This document shows, one piece after another, positions 7,082-16,744 of a stretch of DNA of 36,539 nucleotides. The stretch covers positions 1-36,539 of the forward strand of contig CAMOUL010000020.1 of the NCBI GenBank assembly GCA_946626605.1, given 5' to 3'. The position numbers were made by a program, and so were the translations under genes. The stretch is from an uncultured Bacteroidales bacterium (GTDB taxonomy: Bacteria; Bacteroidota; Bacteroidia; Bacteroidales; Paludibacteraceae). Below the pieces are notes generated by a model, which was not told where the DNA came from, ran no database searches, and saw only the letters and a list, made by a program, of their open reading frames with translations. The first letter of the stretch is position 1, and each line of letters opens with the position of its first letter.

Positions 7082-7471
7082 ATGGCAAGAGCAACTGTCG
7101 GCGCCGGTGGAATCGAGTACATCCAGGGCGCCCTGAAGAAACCCAAGAAACAAGACGGTCACAAACACGGCAACTACGTCATCATGACGCACCGAACGGC
7201 AGCGACCACCAACCCGGAGTGCCAACGCATCTACGTCAAGGAAGCCGATGCGTACAAACGCACGACTCCGCTGACGCAGCGTGAGCACCAGATCCGCAAC
7301 CGCTTTATCGGTGTTCGGGCGATGGTCGCTGAGCGCAGTCACGACCTGTCGAAGATCACGACTGACCAGCAGACCTTCATCGCTCAGAAGAATGAGCCGA
7401 ACGGCTGCAAGACCATGCTCAAGTGGTATTGGCGTGTGTGCGGTCAAGAATGGGATCAAACGCACAGCTAA
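7082..7471 (+). CDS. Hypothetical basic protein
   Basis: A 129-residue basic protein that I do not recognise. It opens MARATVGAGGIEYIQGALKK and has a polar middle with strands (HGNYVIMTHRTA). A helical section follows (YKRTTPLTQREHQIRNRF) and the C-terminus is rich in Trp and Cys (KWYWRVCGQEWD). It could bind nucleic acid. ATG 7082 is the first in-frame ATG; the frame stays open upstream, so an alternative start cannot be excluded. A strong terminator lies nine bases after the stop. Its codon usage fits the accessory block (C-ending), not the PUL that follows. Confidence 0.6.
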   Translation: MARATVGAGGIEYIQGALKKPKKQDGHKHGNYVIMTHRTAATTNPECQRIYVKEADAYKRTTPLTQREHQIRNRFIGVRAMVAERSHDLSKITTDQQTFIAQKNEPNGCKTMLKWYWRVCGQEWDQTHS

Positions 7472-7480
7472 AGCTCCGGG

Positions 7481-7506
7481 AAGCGGCCCTTAGGGGTCGC
7501 TTTTTT
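7481..7506 (+). terminator. Rho-independent terminator
   Basis: The stem AAGCGGCCC (7481-7489) / GGGTCGCTT (7494-7502), with one G-T pair and loop TTAG, is followed by six T. It separates the accessory block from the PUL. Confidence 0.85.
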
Positions 7507-7605
7507 ACGTACTTTTTTTGCACTAAATTTTGAGCTAAAGTATTGAGTATCAATAAAATCATATATACTTTTCGTACTTTTATGTTTTATAACATATCCG
7601 ATTTT

Positions 7606-7635
7606 TTGCAGTTTTGAAAAAAAGTAGTAATTTTG
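7606..7635 (+). promoter_or_regulatory. Promoter of the beta-glucan PUL operon
   Basis: TTG at 7606-7608 and TAATTTTG at 7628-7635 are 19 bp apart. The expected leader before the first codon (7719) is about 75 bases. No other convincing promoter was seen before 32000, so this may drive the whole locus. Confidence 0.65.
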
Positions 7636-7718
7636 CACTCGAAATTAGCAAAGCTAAAGACACTTAACCCGACAAATTAACAAAATCAACCATATCGTTT
7701 AACAAAAAATTCATTATC

Positions 7719-10700
7719 ATGAGAAAGATTTTCTTTTTGGTCGCTTTCTTGAGCGCAAGTATCATGAGTTTTGCTTACACCACTGATCCGGGAGCATGGA
7801 TCGGAAGCACTGATGCCGCTTATGCGAATCAGTTCAAGTGGAGTGAGGTAGAAGGAGTAGCCGCACCGTCAGATGTGGTAAACATCCAGCAGCCGGGTTT
7901 TGCCGGTGAAATCGGTATTTATGTGACTTTCGCTGATGCCGCATTCAATGCCGTTTATTTCAACGGTGTATTGGTGGCTGACGAAGCCCAGTACAAACAG
8001 GATGGCGCGGGAGCGGTATTCTATCTGTCTGCTCTGACGGCTAAAAACACCGAGATTCTGATTAAGAACGGTGAGACGGTTCGTTTTGGTCTGAATGTCT
8101 ATAATGACAAAGGCGAGACGGGTGAATTGGACAGCGACATTGATTCGGAGTATTGCGGCGAAGTAATGAGTAGCGGTAATACGACGGCTGCTTTTACATG
8201 GGAGACCAAGGCCGACGGTTCAGTCGTTATTACGATCAGCGAGGCTCTCGGAGGCGATGATGCAGCAACCCATTTCCGTGGCAATGGTATTTCCATTGAT
8301 AAGTTCACCGTGGGCGACACCAACGAACCGGCAGCTACTTATTTTGATCATTCGTGCGCAGGCAACAAGGTTACTTTGACTCCGAAAGCGGGCGTGGAAG
8401 CTCCTGCCTTTGGCACTAAGATCCATGTGAACGCCATTATCGAGTACACAACGAGTCTGGACGGCAATGCATGGCCGACGCTGCAATTCGAATATACTTA
8501 CGGTGGTGTTTGTAAGATTACTCCGGAGTTGACGAAGATTGTACTGAGTGCTTCCGCTGTCTATGCACAAGTGGGTGAGACGATTACGCTGACTGCAAAA
8601 GGCAAGGATCAGTTGAACCACGATATTGATGCCGACATTACCTTATCTATATCGCCCGCATCCGCAGGTACGCTTAGCGCGGGCGTGCTTACTTTGGCGC
8701 AGCCGGGCGCAGTGACGGTAACTGCACAAAGCGGTGAGATCAGCAAGGAGATTGAGGTATATTGTGTACCGAGTGCCAATTTGGCATTGAATCAGCCTTG
8801 CGAGGGTGGTTATTATGACAACAACCCGGCAGAGAGCTTTGACAAGGCTAATGACGGTGATACGAATACGTCTTGGGTTACTTATGCTAACCGTCCGGCT
8901 ACCGAAGAGTGGTGGTACGTTGACTTAGGCGATAAATACACCTTGTTTGCTATCGATGTAACTTGGGGAGATCCGGCATCGAAGAAGTATATTCTTCAGG
9001 TTCGTGACGATGCTCCGTCGGATAGCGACAAAGCTGATGATGAGGCATGGGAGACCGTACTGAACGATGTTCAGGCCGGTAATAACAGCGAGCAGTTCAA
9101 TGTGGTGAATGCAGCAGGCCGTTATGTCCGTCTTCGTTCGCTGGACAAGACCGCCGATTTCCTGCGTCTGAAAGAGGTTCGTATTTTCGGAACCGAATAT
9201 GTGGCAACGGACGATGATGAAGCACCGGTATTGGTTAGTGCGGAATTGGACAGCAAGACCGGTACGTCGGTTGTGATTGCAGTAGCTGCAACGGATAATA
9301 ACGGTGTTACCAAATATCATGTTGTTGAGAGTGCGCATTCTATTGACCGCAAGATAACTCCGGTAGAGGGCAAGATCACGGTAACGGGTCTGACCGCAGG
9401 CACTGCTTATAACTTTGTTATCACAGCTCTTGACGCAGCTCAGAACGAATCGGAGAACAGCGTGACCGTTTCGGTAACGACGGATGCTCGTCAGACCTCT
9501 CCTGTAACGGCTGCTCCTGTTCCGACCTGGCCTGCAGCGCAAGTGAAGAGTATCTACAGCGATGCTTATGATTTTGCTCCGGCCTCCCTGAACAGCTATA
9601 ACGAAGGCTGGTGGGACAATCCGAACATGGTAGAAGAGGCAATAGGTGAGGACCATTATTTGAATTATGACCTGTATCGCAACGGTATGATTGGCGCACA
9701 GATGGCAGAGACGTCTGTTGCCACGATGGAGAAATTCCATATCGATGTATTTGCTTCGGCAAGCGGCAGTGTGACGTTCCGTCTGATCTGTGCAGGTGAT
9801 GCAGAGGCGATCAACCAGACGAAGCAGACCTTGGAGTTGGTGGGCGGTCAATGGAACTCGTTCGATTTCGATTTGTCTGATTTCAACGCCTCGCACAACT
9901 GGACGCGTTTCTTCCAATACGCGATCGAGGCTTATCAAGCCGGCGGTTTGGTAGGCGAGCACATATGTGTAGATAATATGTATTTCTATCGCACGACGGA
10001 GTTGGTTGATACAGAGGCTCCTACGGGCGTTAGCGCAAGTGTGTTATCCTATAGCTATTTCGGTGCGATGCTCAGCGCCAAGGCGAGCGACAACAGCGGT
10101 GCAGTATTGTTTGAGGTAAAGAACGGCGAAGAGATAGTTGGCACGGCAGGCGGTGCGAGCGGCGCAGACATAACGATCGTTGTAAGCGGTTTGCTGCCGA
10201 ATACCGAATACAATCTGGCGGTGGTTGCTAAAGACGATGCGGGCAATATGGCAGAGGCTATCCAGGTAGCCGCTACTACGGCAGTTGCTCCTGCTCCGGC
10301 TCCGAAGCCGAGCTTCACCGGCAAGAGTGCAGTAGCCGTCTTCTGCGACGAGTTAGACGGCGGTCCGGCTATCGCTATCGGCGGTTGGGGACAGAGCACT
10401 GTTGTAACCAACGGCGAACTGGCTGCAGGCGACCACGTACAATATCTGAGCAACTTCAACTACCTCGGTTGGGAACTGGCTCCGGCGGTGAACGCTACCG
10501 GTATGGAGTATCTCCACTTGGATATCTATAGTACGAGCATGACTTCTGTCAAGGTTACTCCGATCAGCCCGGGTCACGAGCAAGTGATCGAGAAGAGCCT
10601 GACGAGCGGCGAGTGGACTTCGCTGGATATCGCGCTGAGCGAGTATGCGGCTGCCAACATCGAGTGGAACAATGTCTTCCAGTTCAAGTTCGACGGCGGT

Positions 10701-10874
10701 AACGGTGGTGACTTCTTTGTAGATAACGTCTATTTCTACAAGAACGTAGGTCAAGGCACTTCCGTTGTCAACAACGAGATAGGCGAAAAGGCAATCAAGA
10801 TGATCGAGAATGGTCAGTTGATTATTATCCGCGACGGCAAACGCTACAACGTAACGGGCGTACGCGTACAATAA
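7719..10874 (+). CDS. Multi-domain surface glycan-binding protein, T9SS-type tail
   Basis: A 1051-residue secreted protein with signal peptide 1-19 (MRKIFFLVAFLSASIMSFA). Domains: unassigned beta region (20-260), Big-like (267-350), F5/8-type C (about 352-492), fibronectin type III-like (495-587), a carbohydrate-binding-like beta-sandwich (608-755, beginning VKSIYSDAYD), a second FN3-like (758-852) and a second beta-sandwich (865-1008). The sorting tail (1024-1051, NGQLIIIRDGKRYNVTG) is of the kind seen in type IX secretion cargo. Both sandwiches end in the pattern VDN-[MV]-YFY. No glycosidase motif is visible, so a binding role for the locus substrate is inferred. It is first in the operon; SusC starts nine bases after its stop. 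Placing such a protein before SusC is less common than the SusE/F position. Confidence 0.8.
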   Translation: MRKIFFLVAFLSASIMSFAYTTDPGAWIGSTDAAYANQFKWSEVEGVAAPSDVVNIQQPGFAGEIGIYVTFADAAFNAVYFNGVLVADEAQYKQDGAGAVFYLSALTAKNTEILIKNGETVRFGLNVYNDKGETGELDSDIDSEYCGEVMSSGNTTAAFTWETKADGSVVITISEALGGDDAATHFRGNGISIDKFTVGDTNEPAATYFDHSCAGNKVTLTPKAGVEAPAFGTKIHVNAIIEYTTSLDGNAWPTLQFEYTYGGVCKITPELTKIVLSASAVYAQVGETITLTAKGKDQLNHDIDADITLSISPASAGTLSAGVLTLAQPGAVTVTAQSGEISKEIEVYCVPSANLALNQPCEGGYYDNNPAESFDKANDGDTNTSWVTYANRPATEEWWYVDLGDKYTLFAIDVTWGDPASKKYILQVRDDAPSDSDKADDEAWETVLNDVQAGNNSEQFNVVNAAGRYVRLRSLDKTADFLRLKEVRIFGTEYVATDDDEAPVLVSAELDSKTGTSVVIAVAATDNNGVTKYHVVESAHSIDRKITPVEGKITVTGLTAGTAYNFVITALDAAQNESENSVTVSVTTDARQTSPVTAAPVPTWPAAQVKSIYSDAYDFAPASLNSYNEGWWDNPNMVEEAIGEDHYLNYDLYRNGMIGAQMAETSVATMEKFHIDVFASASGSVTFRLICAGDAEAINQTKQTLELVGGQWNSFDFDLSDFNASHNWTRFFQYAIEAYQAGGLVGEHICVDNMYFYRTTELVDTEAPTGVSASVLSYSYFGAMLSAKASDNSGAVLFEVKNGEEIVGTAGGASGADITIVVSGLLPNTEYNLAVVAKDDAGNMAEAIQVAATTAVAPAPAPKPSFTGKSAVAVFCDELDGGPAIAIGGWGQSTVVTNGELAAGDHVQYLSNFNYLGWELAPAVNATGMEYLHLDIYSTSMTSVKVTPISPGHEQVIEKSLTSGEWTSLDIALSEYAAANIEWNNVFQFKFDGGNGGDFFVDNVYFYKNVGQGTSVVNNEIGEKAIKMIENGQLIIIRDGKRYNVTGVRVQ

Positions 10875-10883
10875 TTAATAGGT

Positions 10884-13800
10884 ATGAAACGAATATTGAC
10901 AATCTCCGTAATGGTCATGCTCGCGCTCAGTATATGGGCGCAGAGCATGACTGTGACGGGTGTAGTGATGGCTCAGGACGAGCTGGATCCTGTGATTGGC
11001 GCCAATGTGATGGTGAAGGGTTCGACCAACGGTACGATTACCGATTTCGACGGAAACTTCTCTATCAACGCCAAAGCAGGCGATGTGCTCCATGTATCGT
11101 TCATGGGGTACAAGAGCCAGGAGATCAAAGTGACGAACGCCGGTCCTATCCGTGTGACGCTGGTGCCGGACAATGTGCAGCTGCAAGAGGTCGTAGCGAT
11201 CGGTTACGGCGTGATGAAGAAGAGCGACCTGACAGGTGCAGTATCTTCGGTAAAGGCAGAGGATCTGCAGAAGACACCGCTGGCAACCGTTGACCAGGCT
11301 TTGCAAGGAAAAGCAGCCGGTGTGACGGTGAATGCAAATTCCGGTCAACCGGGCGCAGCCGCAGAGATCCGTATCCGCGGTATCGGTTCCGTGAAGTCCG
11401 AATCCACTCCTATCTATGTAGTGGACGGAGTGGTGCTGAAGGATATTAACTTCCTGACCCCTTCGGATATCGAGTCGATGGAGATCATGAAGGATGCTTC
11501 TTCGACCGCCATATACGGTAGCCAAGCCGCTAACGGTGTGATCCTGATCACCACCAAATCCGGTCATAAGGACCGCAAGGCGGCAATCAGTTTCAATGCG
11601 TATTGGGGTATCCAGAACAGATGGCATAAGTTAGATGTCATGAATGCCATGGATCAGGCTCAGACAGAGGTGCTGATGGCCGGAGGTGCCAAAGCGATCT
11701 CGAACTGGAACAAGGGCTTTGCTACCTGGTGGACGAAGACGAATAATGCCGGAGGAAAGAACCCGTATTATCCTGTCAATTTCGATTATGCAGATTATGC
11801 CTCTACCGGTGGCACAGATTGGCAGGACGAGGTGTTCCGTAAGAATGCATTGGTACATAACTACAGCCTGTCTGTCGATGGCGGCGGCGATTGGGGTTCT
11901 TATCTGTTCAGCGCCAGTTATTTTAACCAGGACGGTACCTTGCTGGGTAGTAATTACGAGCGTCTGACACTGCGTGTGAATACGAAGTTCAATGTTCGCA
12001 AATGGTTGCGTATCGGCGAGAACCTGTCTTTCGCAACGAGTCGTTCGCGTAATGCGATGAATAATAACGCCTCGCCGCAGGCATCTGTCCTTTCTGCCGC
12101 TCTGGCCATGGCTCCTTGGGATCCTGTATATTATCCGGAGGACGCCGTGAACGGTCTTGGCGAGAAGATCGGAGGTCAACCGTCGGCGGCATCGAACTTT
12201 ACGAATGTGGTGAACCCGATGTCCATGATTTATAACTCCGAGCCGATGAACCGGGTGCAGCGTTGGGTAGGCGATATCTTTATCGAGATCATGCCGGTAA
12301 AGGGTCTGACCATCCGTCCGTCCTTGAGTATGGATCTGAGCAACAACATGGACCGTACGTTCAATTACGCATACCGTTATTCCAATGCGGACTATCGCGA
12401 GCATAACTCCGTAGGCGCAGGAATGGGGCGTTATATGACGCTGACGAATGATAACGTCATCACCTATGCCCGGGACATTGAGAAACACAGCTTCTCCGTC
12501 ATGGCCGGTGAGACGATGCAGCAATATGACTACTATAGCGTTAGTGCCGGAGGTCAGGATATCGTCAATACCGATCCTAAGAACTGGTATATCTTCAACA
12601 CCAAGAAAGACTCCACCCGTACCGAAGGCGATGCCGTAGCCCGTACGCGTCGTTTGTCTTTCTTCACCCGTTTGCACTATAGCTATGACAACCGCTATAT
12701 CGCTACGTTTAACTTCCGCGCAGATGCTTCTTCGCGTTTCAAGAAGAGCGATAAGGGCGTATGGGGTTATTTCCCCTCTATGGCTTTGGCATGGCGTATC
12801 AATCAGGAGGCTTTCCTGGAAGATGCCGATTATATTGACAACCTGAAGTTGCGTTTCGGTTGGGGACAGGTAGGAAACGACCAAGTGAGCGAGTCTGCTT
12901 TTGTTCAGTCCATAGAAACGCCGGGACCCTATTTCGTGGGATATATCTTAGGCGATAATCTCGTTCCGGGAGCCGCTGCGCTCACGTTGGTGAACGAGAA
13001 CGGCCGGTGGGAGACGAATGAACAGTGGAACCTCGGTTTTGACTTCGGTTTCTGGAACGGCAAGTTGAGCGGTACGGTAGAAGGATATATCCGCGATACG
13101 AAAGATGCTATCCTCTCGGTGAATGCTCCCGCTCATATAGGAAACCACTGGGCTATGTCCGCTAACCTCGGAACGGTTCGTAATATGGGTCTTGAGTTTA
13201 CCTTGGGACACCAGAACCGCGTAGGAGAATTTGAATACGGTATCAATGCCAACCTCTCTTTTACCAAGAATAAAGTGACCCGTATGAACGGAGGTAGTCC
13301 CGATTACGGAGACCGTACGAAGACGGATGAGGGACTGCCGGTTCGCTCCTTCTGGGGATATAAATATTTAGGTATCTATATGACGGACGAAGAGGCTGCA
13401 GCGCATCTGCCGCATTCCACCAACGTTGTGAATGAAGGCGACGCGAAATACGAGGACCTCAATAACGATGGTAAGATCGATGAGAACGACTGCATGGTCA
13501 TCGGTAATCCGTTCCCGTGGTTGTCCGGCGCATTGACCTTCAACTTGGGATGGAAAGGTATCGATTTCAGCATCAATTTCCAGGGCGTATATGGAAACCA
13601 GATCTACAATGCTCTCCGCGAGCGTCTGGAAGGAACAGGCCAAACGGCTACCTTGAGTACCGCGATGAAGGATGTACATATCTATTATAACTCCGATAAA
13701 CGTGAGGCAATGGATGCTGCCGGCATCAATTGGCAGGCCTATATGAATCAGTATGCAGGATCGATTCCTAACCCGCATGGCAACTCGCTGAACGCAGCCA

Positions 13801-14045
13801 ACTCTTCCCGTTTCATCGAGAATGGCGCTTATCTGCGTCTGAAAGACCTGACATTAGGTTATACGCTGCCGAAGAAATACAGCCAGAAAGCCTATATTGA
13901 TCGTATCCGTGTCTATTTCACGGCAAGCAATCTGCTGACCATCACCGGCTATACGGGCTATGATCCGGAAGTAGGCGGAGGTGTGGATTACGGAAACTAT
14001 CCGCAGAGCAGAACATTCATGTTTGGTATCAACTGTGACTTTTAA
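10884..14045 (+). CDS. susC: SusC-family TonB-dependent outer-membrane transporter
   Basis: A 1053-residue transporter. Signal peptide 1-19, then a carboxypeptidase-regulatory-like domain (about 22-97, VTGVVMAQDELDPVIGANVM to GYKSQEIKV), the plug (about 105-215, EVVAIGYGVMKKSDLTGAVS through GVILITTKSG) and a long beta-barrel ending in the terminal aromatic motif FMFGINCDF. Length and order match SusC/RagA proteins, which import oligosaccharides across the outer membrane using TonB energy and pair with a SusD lid. The substrate is inferred as beta-1,3-glucan oligosaccharides from the enzymes downstream. SusD follows after 17 bases, with a purine-rich GGGAGGAAAGGA before its start, an unusually strong Shine-Dalgarno-like stretch for this phylum. 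Confidence 0.96.
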   Translation: MKRILTISVMVMLALSIWAQSMTVTGVVMAQDELDPVIGANVMVKGSTNGTITDFDGNFSINAKAGDVLHVSFMGYKSQEIKVTNAGPIRVTLVPDNVQLQEVVAIGYGVMKKSDLTGAVSSVKAEDLQKTPLATVDQALQGKAAGVTVNANSGQPGAAAEIRIRGIGSVKSESTPIYVVDGVVLKDINFLTPSDIESMEIMKDASSTAIYGSQAANGVILITTKSGHKDRKAAISFNAYWGIQNRWHKLDVMNAMDQAQTEVLMAGGAKAISNWNKGFATWWTKTNNAGGKNPYYPVNFDYADYASTGGTDWQDEVFRKNALVHNYSLSVDGGGDWGSYLFSASYFNQDGTLLGSNYERLTLRVNTKFNVRKWLRIGENLSFATSRSRNAMNNNASPQASVLSAALAMAPWDPVYYPEDAVNGLGEKIGGQPSAASNFTNVVNPMSMIYNSEPMNRVQRWVGDIFIEIMPVKGLTIRPSLSMDLSNNMDRTFNYAYRYSNADYREHNSVGAGMGRYMTLTNDNVITYARDIEKHSFSVMAGETMQQYDYYSVSAGGQDIVNTDPKNWYIFNTKKDSTRTEGDAVARTRRLSFFTRLHYSYDNRYIATFNFRADASSRFKKSDKGVWGYFPSMALAWRINQEAFLEDADYIDNLKLRFGWGQVGNDQVSESAFVQSIETPGPYFVGYILGDNLVPGAAALTLVNENGRWETNEQWNLGFDFGFWNGKLSGTVEGYIRDTKDAILSVNAPAHIGNHWAMSANLGTVRNMGLEFTLGHQNRVGEFEYGINANLSFTKNKVTRMNGGSPDYGDRTKTDEGLPVRSFWGYKYLGIYMTDEEAAAHLPHSTNVVNEGDAKYEDLNNDGKIDENDCMVIGNPFPWLSGALTFNLGWKGIDFSINFQGVYGNQIYNALRERLEGTGQTATLSTAMKDVHIYYNSDKREAMDAAGINWQAYMNQYAGSIPNPHGNSLNAANSSRFIENGAYLRLKDLTLGYTLPKKYSQKAYIDRIRVYFTASNLLTITGYTGYDPEVGGGVDYGNYPQSRTFMFGINCDF

Positions 14046-14062
14046 TTAGGGAGGAAAGGAAT

Positions 14063-15631
14063 ATGAAAAAGTTAGTGTATATATTTTTAGCCCTTAGTGT
14101 ATTGGGATTGTCTTCCTGTGATTGGGTATCGGAGCCAACGCCGGGTGTAACCCAGTTGTCGGATTATTTCGTTTCCGGTCAGGCATGTATCTATAATGTC
14201 AACGCCGACTATGTACCATTGGCATGGGAGTTCAATAATACGTATTATAGCGAGTGGTTCATCGGAGATGTGATGTCCGACGATGCGTTAAAAGGCGGTC
14301 AGAATATCTCGGATATGGCTGCGGCTTATCAGTTGGAGAACTTCAAATCCAATGCGGATAATGAGATAGCAGAAGAGTTCTTCAAAGCCCAATATGAAGG
14401 TATCGCCCGTTGTAACCTCTCGCTGCATTATATTCCCACGGTGGCTTGTGACTCGGATATGAACGAGGAACTGAAGCAACGTCTGTTAGGCGAGTGCTAT
14501 TTCCTGAGAGCATACTATTATTTCCGTTTGGTACGTACGTTTGGAGGAGTGCCTCTGACCTTGGAAATAGAGAATGACGATGCGAAATGGCAACGTGCCC
14601 GCTCCAGTGCCGATGTTATTTATGCGCAGATCATCTCCGATTTGGAGAAAGCCGAATCTCGTCTGTGGAACAAGAGTAAGACAGGCGGCGAGGATATGGG
14701 ACGTGCCACGAAAGGTGCTGCGCAAGCGATGCTCGTGAAGGTATATATGTATATGCATAATTATACCAAGGCCAAAGAGTGGGGCGATAAGTTCCTGACG
14801 GATCAGAAATCGGAATACAGTCTGGTACCGAATTTCGCAGACAACTTCACCCTCTCAGGTGAGAATAATGCAGAGTCGATCTTTGAGATTCAATATGCGA
14901 ATGAGGGGACCTCGGATTTTAACCCCGGAAACGGTGCTACCCGCGGCACTTTCACAACCGTCTTGACCCGCTCTCGCTCCACCAATATGGGCGATGAAGG
15001 ATGGGGATTCAATAAACCTACCCATAACCTCTATAACGAGTATGAAGAGGCCGATTCGCTTCGCCGTGATGCCACCATCATCTTGTTGGATTCCGCGCAT
15101 TTAGGCGATCAGGATGTGTACCTTGGAACCTCTTATCTGAATCGTAAGACAGGTATGTATAACGCGGACGGAACGGGATATACCTACAAACTGGCTCATA
15201 ACACCCGCGGCGTGCTCAATAACAAGCAGATCCGATTGGCAGACCTTTATCTGCTTTATGCAGAGGCATGTCAGGAGACGGGCGATGACGCTACCGCCAT
15301 CATCTATCTGAATAAAGTGCGCGACAGAGTCGGTTTGGCCCCTTATCCGGGGTATAGCTTTAAGGTCAACGGCGTAGAGATCACCTCGCCGACCTTGCAG
15401 GAAGCTATCCGTCACGAGCGCCGTATGGAGTTGGCGATGGAGGGGCATCGTTGGTTCGATCTGTGCCGCTGGGGTGTAGCATACGAGGTGATGACCGCTT
15501 ATATGGCGCAGGAGGATCCTGAGGCAAAAGCTGAGATGCAGCCGTTTATCAAGGGTGTGCATGAGTTGCTCCCGATTCCTAACAAACAACGTCAATTAAA
15601 TAGTTTATTGGATCAAAATCCGGGATATTAA
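14063..15631 (+). CDS. susD: SusD-family outer-membrane glycan-binding lipoprotein
   Basis: A 522-residue lipoprotein with signal peptide and lipobox ending at Cys19 (LGLSSC). The alpha-helical TPR-like body (for example RLLGECYFLRAYYYFRLVR) and the C-terminal region (HERRMELAMEGHRWFDLCRW, then ELLPIPNKQ and QNPGY) are typical of SusD/RagB proteins. It forms the extracellular lid of the neighbouring SusC and captures glycan. The gap to SusC is 17 bases; the next gene follows after 60 bases. Specificity for beta-glucan is inferred from context only. Confidence 0.96.
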   Translation: MKKLVYIFLALSVLGLSSCDWVSEPTPGVTQLSDYFVSGQACIYNVNADYVPLAWEFNNTYYSEWFIGDVMSDDALKGGQNISDMAAAYQLENFKSNADNEIAEEFFKAQYEGIARCNLSLHYIPTVACDSDMNEELKQRLLGECYFLRAYYYFRLVRTFGGVPLTLEIENDDAKWQRARSSADVIYAQIISDLEKAESRLWNKSKTGGEDMGRATKGAAQAMLVKVYMYMHNYTKAKEWGDKFLTDQKSEYSLVPNFADNFTLSGENNAESIFEIQYANEGTSDFNPGNGATRGTFTTVLTRSRSTNMGDEGWGFNKPTHNLYNEYEEADSLRRDATIILLDSAHLGDQDVYLGTSYLNRKTGMYNADGTGYTYKLAHNTRGVLNNKQIRLADLYLLYAEACQETGDDATAIIYLNKVRDRVGLAPYPGYSFKVNGVEITSPTLQEAIRHERRMELAMEGHRWFDLCRWGVAYEVMTAYMAQEDPEAKAEMQPFIKGVHELLPIPNKQRQLNSLLDQNPGY

Positions 15632-15691
15632 AAACAAACAAACGAGTGTTTGTCTTAAATCAACTTTTTATTAACTAAATTCATTTACAAC

Positions 15692-16675
15692 ATGAAAAAA
15701 CTTTTTATTATTGCAATGGCTGCACTGGCAATGGTAGCCTGCAACAAAAAAGATGAGCCGCAACCAACCAAGCTGACTCTCAATGAATCTGAGATCTCCG
15801 TAGCTGTTGCAGCTACCTTCCAGTTGACCGCCAACATGGAAGTAACATGGGCATCGTCGAATGACGCTATTGCCGGCGTTAGCTCTACGGGTCTTGTACA
15901 GGGTATAGCCCAAGGTGAAGCAACCGTTACCGCTACGAGCGAAGACGGCCAGAAGGCAACCTGCAAAGTAACGGTTACAGCCGGTGGTGTAACTCCTCCT
16001 CCCGCAGGTGATACTTATGCAGACTTCGCTCAACTGCAAGGCTCGGCATACTATGTATTATTCCTGCAGGAAGGTGCTATGAAGTATCTGGGTAACAAGG
16101 TGCTTTATTACTTTGGCCCGAATAATCACAAGGATGAGGCTGCAGGTAAAGATCAAGGATCTCGTTGGCTCTACATCTGGAATCATCCGGCAGAGTCAGG
16201 CGGAACAGCTGTAGGTACCGATCCGTTCGATATGGCAGAAGGTTGGACTTGCATCAAACAAGTTGAGGGCTGGTGCGCCGGAGGTTTATGTATCGGTATT
16301 ACCGGTGATAATAACGTATCCGGAGAAGGCGCTGCAGAGGATCTGGCAGCACTCAGCGACATCCAGAACCACATTACGAATTACGATGAGTGGTATTTGG
16401 CAATTGCTTTGAAGAACACTGTTCAAGGTGCAGCTTACGATTTCGAAATTATCGGTAGTAACGTGGACAACGTAGAGTCCGGTAAGGGCAAATTCAATAT
16501 TGCTCCGGCAGCAACAGGTGAGTGGGTTTACAAAGAGTACAAACTCTCTGAAATCCAAGGATTGGAGTTCGGTAATTTCAATCACAATGGCTCGAACCTC
16601 TTCACTTTCTCGGCTAATCCATTCCTTGCAAACACGCAGTTGGATCTGGGCTACGTATTCATTTATAAGAAATAA
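15692..16675 (+). CDS. Surface lipoprotein with Big_2 domain, SusE-position glycan-binding protein
   Basis: A 327-residue lipoprotein with lipobox ending at Cys17 (LAMVAC). A bacterial Ig-like Big_2 domain spans about residues 28-108 (LTLNESEISV...VTWASSNDAIAGVS...ATVTATSEDGQKATCKVTV). A proline hinge (TPPPAG) follows, then a C-terminal domain of about 215 residues, rich in Trp, Gly and aromatic residues and probably a beta-sandwich, that I cannot assign. The position directly after SusD and the lipoprotein-Ig-hinge-binding layout match surface glycan-binding proteins of Bacteroidota PULs. A binding role is inferred. A GC-rich hairpin lies 17 bases after the stop and may separate the expression of the binding/import genes from that of the enzymes. 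Confidence 0.75.
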   Translation: MKKLFIIAMAALAMVACNKKDEPQPTKLTLNESEISVAVAATFQLTANMEVTWASSNDAIAGVSSTGLVQGIAQGEATVTATSEDGQKATCKVTVTAGGVTPPPAGDTYADFAQLQGSAYYVLFLQEGAMKYLGNKVLYYFGPNNHKDEAAGKDQGSRWLYIWNHPAESGGTAVGTDPFDMAEGWTCIKQVEGWCAGGLCIGITGDNNVSGEGAAEDLAALSDIQNHITNYDEWYLAIALKNTVQGAAYDFEIIGSNVDNVESGKGKFNIAPAATGEWVYKEYKLSEIQGLEFGNFNHNGSNLFTFSANPFLANTQLDLGYVFIYKK

Positions 16676-16692
16676 GTAATCCGTTCTTTTGG

Positions 16693-16719
16693 GTCGGTGG
16701 GGTTGAGTCTCCCGCCGGC
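16693..16719 (+). terminator. Operon-internal hairpin (attenuator or mRNA stabiliser)
   Basis: GTCGGTGGG (16693-16701) pairs with CCCGCCGGC (16711-16719) over 9 bp with two G-T pairs and a 9-base loop. TCTCTATTTAAAAT follows rather than a clean T-run, so partial termination or 3'-end protection of the SusCD message is more likely than full stop. Confidence 0.5.
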
Positions 16720-16744
16720 TCTCTATTTAAAATAAATGACAATA

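Noticed and set aside
11631..12884. Minus-strand open frame of 417 codons inside susC
   Set aside because: It is antisense to a clear SusC gene, has no promoter, and its translation is rich in Arg, Ile and His as expected from a shadow frame.
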